A DNA stretch of 47,731 nt. Source: Bacteroidales bacterium (GTDB lineage Bacteria > Bacteroidota > Bacteroidia > Bacteroidales > UBA932). Positions 45,501-47,731 of this stretch are shown in pieces. Both the position numbers and the translations under genes were made by a program. The notes under the pieces are model-generated. The model worked only from the letters and a program-made list of their open reading frames with translations, made no database searches and had not been told where the DNA came from. Within the stretch, counting starts at the first letter, position 1, and each line of letters opens with the position of its first letter. Location: contig SUYP01000023.1 in NCBI GenBank assembly GCA_015060395.1, forward strand, positions 1 to 47,731, read 5' to 3'.

Positions 45501-45555
45501 AGCTTCTTACCCTTTGATGAGAGTATTCAACACAGGTGTTAAAGTTACATTCTAA
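42502..45555 (+). CDS. SusC/RagA-type TonB-linked outer-membrane transporter (SusC2)
   Basis: The 1017-residue protein is a clear paralogue of SusC1: signal peptide (about 1-22, LLLAIGLSAQ), carboxypeptidase-like extension (VIGAGVMLKGTTQGVVTDMN), plug (LAGRMSGVIVNNRSGEPG, IRGRSTLGDNSPLIIIDG, VLKDASAAIYGARSANGVIL) and barrel ending VTF. Many barrel segments are shared with SusC1. Leucine is often TTG here, whereas SusC1 mostly uses CTC/CTT, so codon use differs. It is paired with SusD2 17 nt downstream. Confidence 0.95.
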   Translation: MEFLKRFALCISGLLLAIGLSAQEPSENITVKGEVLTVKSDAVIGAGVMLKGTTQGVVTDMNGEFTINVPANGVLQVSCIGYKTVDVNVDNRAKITITLAEDTELIDETVVVGYGTQRKITTTGSVTTTTGDRLQKSSSMNLSQGLAGRMSGVIVNNRSGEPGRDDAVMYIRGRSTLGDNSPLIIIDGIPGRGDEFSRMNGDEIESVTVLKDASAAIYGARSANGVILVTTKRGQKGTAPTVQFSYDLGLQQPTKMIEMADAVQFAEAYNASNAITGQPPQYQDYEIEAYRTGSDLVRYPNTNWWDELIKPVSAQHKYGVTLNGGNDRVTYFVSANGQMQDGIYYKSATKFNQVNVRSNIDVQVTDNFKIGFDMSARQQNKNYSAFPGQDYGIFYQTLRAFPTATAYYPNGLLRWGANPVALVQDITGYDKTKINTINTTITAKWDLDFITKGLSVEGHVAYDLVNSAKKSWQTPWEGYDYNEVTQEYDKKVYTEWAYPSLSQNAKAWNTLTMNAILNYNRSFGDHNVSAMAGFEQSSEKYEFFEAGRTKYESTAIDQLFAGSADQAYWKNSGSASETARRSYFARIGYDYKSKYMVQFIGRYDGSENFAKDKRWGFFPSVSAGWRISEEGFMDGADWLTNLKIRGSYGEQGNDKIDPFQYMTTYEYKTGVYYQQQMGGASVSTIVPGTIANPNVTWEVAKSWNIGIDGSIKGQMLTWEMEYFKTRRSNILCERNATIPIYTGMTNLPEENLGIVENQGFEMQLSHGGRSKGGDFTYNLSGNFMYAKNKVIYMDETPQPEGYEYLYLTGHPMGSELYYQCIGINRTEEDLKNYPQMAGSGLGDYIYKDIDENGKIDAKDMLRSDLNTIPQIVFGLTANFQYKNFDLSILFQGQALARLHYTPLQAPLEGNITKEMATQSWNLDRPDAKYGRINSTNNRKESTMWLRNASFLRLKNVELGYNFSGKALKTVGVKGLRLYIGGYNLFTISGLKEVDPETNNTASYPLMRVFNTGVKVTF

Positions 45556-45572
45556 TAATATTGTAAGTTAAT

Positions 45573-47528
45573 ATGAAAAAGTTTTTATATATAATTTTTG
45601 CGGGTCTTCTGTTGTCAGCTTGTGCAGAAGATTTCTTGGAAAAGCAGCCCCTAGACAAGATGTCCGAAGCTGACATCTTCTCGAATGCAGCTTTGGCTAC
45701 AGCATACGCTAACTCTTTCTATACTATTCTGGAGGATACTTTCACCGAAGCAAACGTCGGTTCAATCTCTGACGAGTCTTGGTACAATTATGGTGGTTCT
45801 TCCACTCGTATCGTAGCATCAACTTTCTACACTCCGGATACTTTCCAGTATTTCAATGAGTCAGATAATGGCGGTCTGCATAACACTCGTATCACACATC
45901 TGAACATCTGGAGAAACGCATATAAAGGTATTCGTTATATCAACGACTTCTTGGTAAAGATGGAAGATAGTCCTATCGCGGATGATGATAAGAAGTCTCT
46001 AACAGGTGAAGCTTATTTCTTCCGTGCTTGGCTTTATACAAATCTGATTCAGCGTTATGGTGGTGTTCCAATCATAAAGGATGTTTATGGACTTGGCGAT
46101 GAATATAATGCAACTCGTGCTACATTTGATGAGTGTGTTGATTTCATTCTTGCGGATCTTAAACTTGCCAAGGAACTTCTTCCTGAATACGACAAAGCTG
46201 TTCTGGGTCGTGCTAACAAAGACATCGCTATGGCTGTGGAAGCTAGACTTACCTTGATTGCAGCTTCTGCTTGGTTTAACGATGAGAGCGATCCTACTCC
46301 ATCTAATCCTTTGACAAAGGGAGCTTACAGCAAAACTAAATGGGATCGTGCACTTAAGGCAAACAAAGCTTTCCTCGATCAGTGTGGCCCACATTATTCT
46401 CTTCCTGCTGAATATAGCGATTTCTGGACTAACCCGGGTTCATCTGAAATCATCTGGGCTAAGTATTTCAATAATACATCTGGCGACCTTGCTGGTAGAA
46501 CAGCTAAGGCACAGTATTATTATGGACCTGCATCTTTGGGTGGTTGGAGAGGTTGCGCTCCTACAGAAGCTCTGATCATTGACTACGAAATGGCGAATGG
46601 TAAGAAGTTCTTCGAAGAAGGTTCAGGATACGATCCTGTTCATCCTTGGGCAAATCGTGACCCTCGTTTCTACGATACAATTCTTTATCCAGGTTGCGCA
46701 TTCCGTGATATAACATACGATACATTCAATTATTTCGAAAACAGAGCAGCTACCAAGACTTCTGCTAATGGTAACGACTACGCTGCAGACCATACAGGTT
46801 ATGGACTTCGTAAATTCCACCTTGAAGATCAGCCGATTTCAGCAAGTGTTACTACTACAACTCACTACGTATGGTTCCGTCTGGCTGAAATGTATCTGAA
46901 CTATGCAGAATGTTGCTATATGACAGGTGACGAAGGCACAGCACGTGAATACATCAATATGATACGTGCACGAGCAGGTATGCCTGCTGTTACTGAAAGC
47001 GGCAGCAACTTGTTCGATCGTCTTGTTAACGAGCGTCGTATTGAGTTGGCATTCGAGGGTGCTTTCCGTTATTTCGACCTTCGTCGTTGGAAACTTGCTG
47101 AATACTATGAGCAGATTCCTTGGATGGGTATCTATGCTTATGCATACCAGGATAAGTTGAACGACCCTAATGCAACAGATGATGAGAAATATGATTATCG
47201 TGTTGCAAGAGTTTATGACGGTAATACAAACACTTGGCCAATTGCTCCAGCTGCACAGGATAAGCGAGTTTACAAATACACTTGGTTAGGTAAAGACTAC
47301 TTCATTGACTTTGGTGATTGCCACCATCAGTTTGGTTCAACTAACAAGCGTTTCTTGAAGGACCGTAGCTATCTGCTTCCTATCGGAACACTGGAAATTG
47401 AAAAGAGTGAAGGCTCTATCGTTCAGAATCCTGGATATGAGAAGGCTTGTCCTGCTAACGAAGAAAACTACTCTGTATATCCGACAGGTTTTGTTTATAA
47501 TCCACAGCTTGAAGGTATTCAGCTCTAA
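45573..47528 (+). CDS. SusD/RagB-type outer-membrane lipoprotein (SusD2)
   Basis: The 651-residue lipoprotein (FAGLLLSACAEDFLEKQPLD; lipidated Cys near 17) is a paralogue of SusD1, sharing the SusD helical framework (GEAYFFRAWLYTNLIQRYGG, WFRLAEMYLNYAECCYMTG, NERRIELAFEGAFRYFDLRRW). It caps SusC2. It has a C-terminal tail (EKACPANEENYSVYPTGFVY) beyond the end of SusD1. A terminator follows at 47563. Confidence 0.95.
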   Translation: MKKFLYIIFAGLLLSACAEDFLEKQPLDKMSEADIFSNAALATAYANSFYTILEDTFTEANVGSISDESWYNYGGSSTRIVASTFYTPDTFQYFNESDNGGLHNTRITHLNIWRNAYKGIRYINDFLVKMEDSPIADDDKKSLTGEAYFFRAWLYTNLIQRYGGVPIIKDVYGLGDEYNATRATFDECVDFILADLKLAKELLPEYDKAVLGRANKDIAMAVEARLTLIAASAWFNDESDPTPSNPLTKGAYSKTKWDRALKANKAFLDQCGPHYSLPAEYSDFWTNPGSSEIIWAKYFNNTSGDLAGRTAKAQYYYGPASLGGWRGCAPTEALIIDYEMANGKKFFEEGSGYDPVHPWANRDPRFYDTILYPGCAFRDITYDTFNYFENRAATKTSANGNDYAADHTGYGLRKFHLEDQPISASVTTTTHYVWFRLAEMYLNYAECCYMTGDEGTAREYINMIRARAGMPAVTESGSNLFDRLVNERRIELAFEGAFRYFDLRRWKLAEYYEQIPWMGIYAYAYQDKLNDPNATDDEKYDYRVARVYDGNTNTWPIAPAAQDKRVYKYTWLGKDYFIDFGDCHHQFGSTNKRFLKDRSYLLPIGTLEIEKSEGSIVQNPGYEKACPANEENYSVYPTGFVYNPQLEGIQL

Positions 47529-47562
47529 TAGTTTTATACTTCTTTAAAATAGTCGTATTGTG

Positions 47563-47592
47563 GTGGCTGCTGCAGATTCTTGCAGCAGCCAC
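47563..47592 (+). terminator. Terminator of SusC2-SusD2
   Basis: GTGGCTGCTGCA (47563-47574) and its exact complement (47581-47592) form a 12-bp stem with loop GATTCT, then TTTTGTTTT. Confidence 0.88.
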
Positions 47593-47612
47593 TTTTGTTT
47601 TATTGCATCATT

Positions 47613-47731
47613 AGTGTCCGGTAAAAATTTATAAAAGTTCTTTGAAAATATTGAATGTTAGGTAGTTACAGAGGTTTTTGGAGCGCGCCGATTTGAAATT
47701 ATCTTTGCCAGACTAACGTAGAATGGCATAT
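47613..47731 (+). mobile_element. Possible left end of an insertion sequence (cut by window end)
   Basis: AGTGTCCGGTAAAAATTT resembles the outer end of IS4-like elements of Bacteroidota as I recall them, and it stands right after a terminator with no gene following in the window. A complete promoter, TTTG (47677-47680), 19 nt, TATCTTTG (47700-47707), points outwards to a gene beyond the window, as for a transposase. Without the other end or the transposase this stays tentative. Confidence 0.35.
47677..47707 (+). promoter_or_regulatory. Full Bacteroidota promoter for a gene beyond the window
   Basis: TTTG (47677-47680) plus TATCTTTG (47700-47707) with 19-nt spacing. The regulated gene is not in the window. 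Confidence 0.6.

Noticed and set aside
1..47731. tRNA, rRNA or CRISPR arrays
   Set aside because: By reading I saw no cloverleaf ends, rRNA stretches or regularly spaced repeats; tRNAscan or a similar run was not possible here.

Overview
The window looks like a chromosomal stretch of a gut-type Bacteroidales bacterium (phylum Bacteroidota). The basis is: SusC/SusD outer-membrane pairs with lipobox signal peptides, a BACON domain, a TonB energy transducer, near absence of Shine-Dalgarno sequences, and many promoters of the Bacteroidota type (-7 box TAnnTTTG, sometimes with a TTTG-like -33 box about 19 nt upstream). I cannot assign genus; a Rikenellaceae or Cryptobacteroides-like relative is only a guess.

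Region 1 (1-10.4 kb) is housekeeping: the C-terminal tail of an unknown gene, a structured repeat-like element, hflX(-), a tonB-like gene(-), ybeY-mnmG(+), ruvA(-), sufS-sufE-sufT-like(+), folK(+), glyS(+) and a small secreted protein(+). Two perfect and one near-perfect parS-like sequences lie at 4419, 4968 and 6651, so this part is probably near the replication origin. One is the core of a 34-bp perfect palindrome that also looks like a bidirectional terminator. One sits in an unusual insertion of mnmG. One is inside sufS.

Region 2 (10.4-19.9 kb) holds an NfeD-flotillin-XRE regulator operon(-), a ThiL-like protein that has lost most catalytic aspartates(-), a GntR-type regulator with a ligand-binding domain(+), a secreted endonuclease/exonuclease/phosphatase-fold enzyme(+) and dnaE(-). 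A structured intergenic element (about 19.87-20.16 kb) follows.

Region 3 (20.2-47.6 kb) is a large amino-sugar/glycan utilisation locus. A minus-strand operon encodes a DeoR-type regulator, a CBM9-like protein, a NahK-like N-acetylhexosamine kinase and a GH78-like rhamnosidase. Divergent to it are SusC1-SusD1; then an operon of a ceramidase-like/GH20 fusion, a second GH20 beta-hexosaminidase, MurQ, a lamin-tail/TIM-barrel lipoprotein, a 1228-residue modular lipoprotein with repeats that resemble pseudomurein-binding repeats plus a BACON domain, and a second TIM-barrel lipoprotein; then SusC2-SusD2. Three promoters of the locus share a GTTG -33 element, a AAA(C/T/GT)GAA spacer motif and nearby CGAAA/TTTCG repeats, which suggests one regulon, plausibly under the DeoR protein. 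My model is that SusCD pairs import HexNAc-containing fragments, GH20 enzymes release HexNAc, and NahK and MurQ feed HexNAc/MurNAc into metabolism. The substrate (host glycan, glycolipid, bacterial or archaeal cell wall) is open. The window ends in what may be the left end of an insertion sequence.
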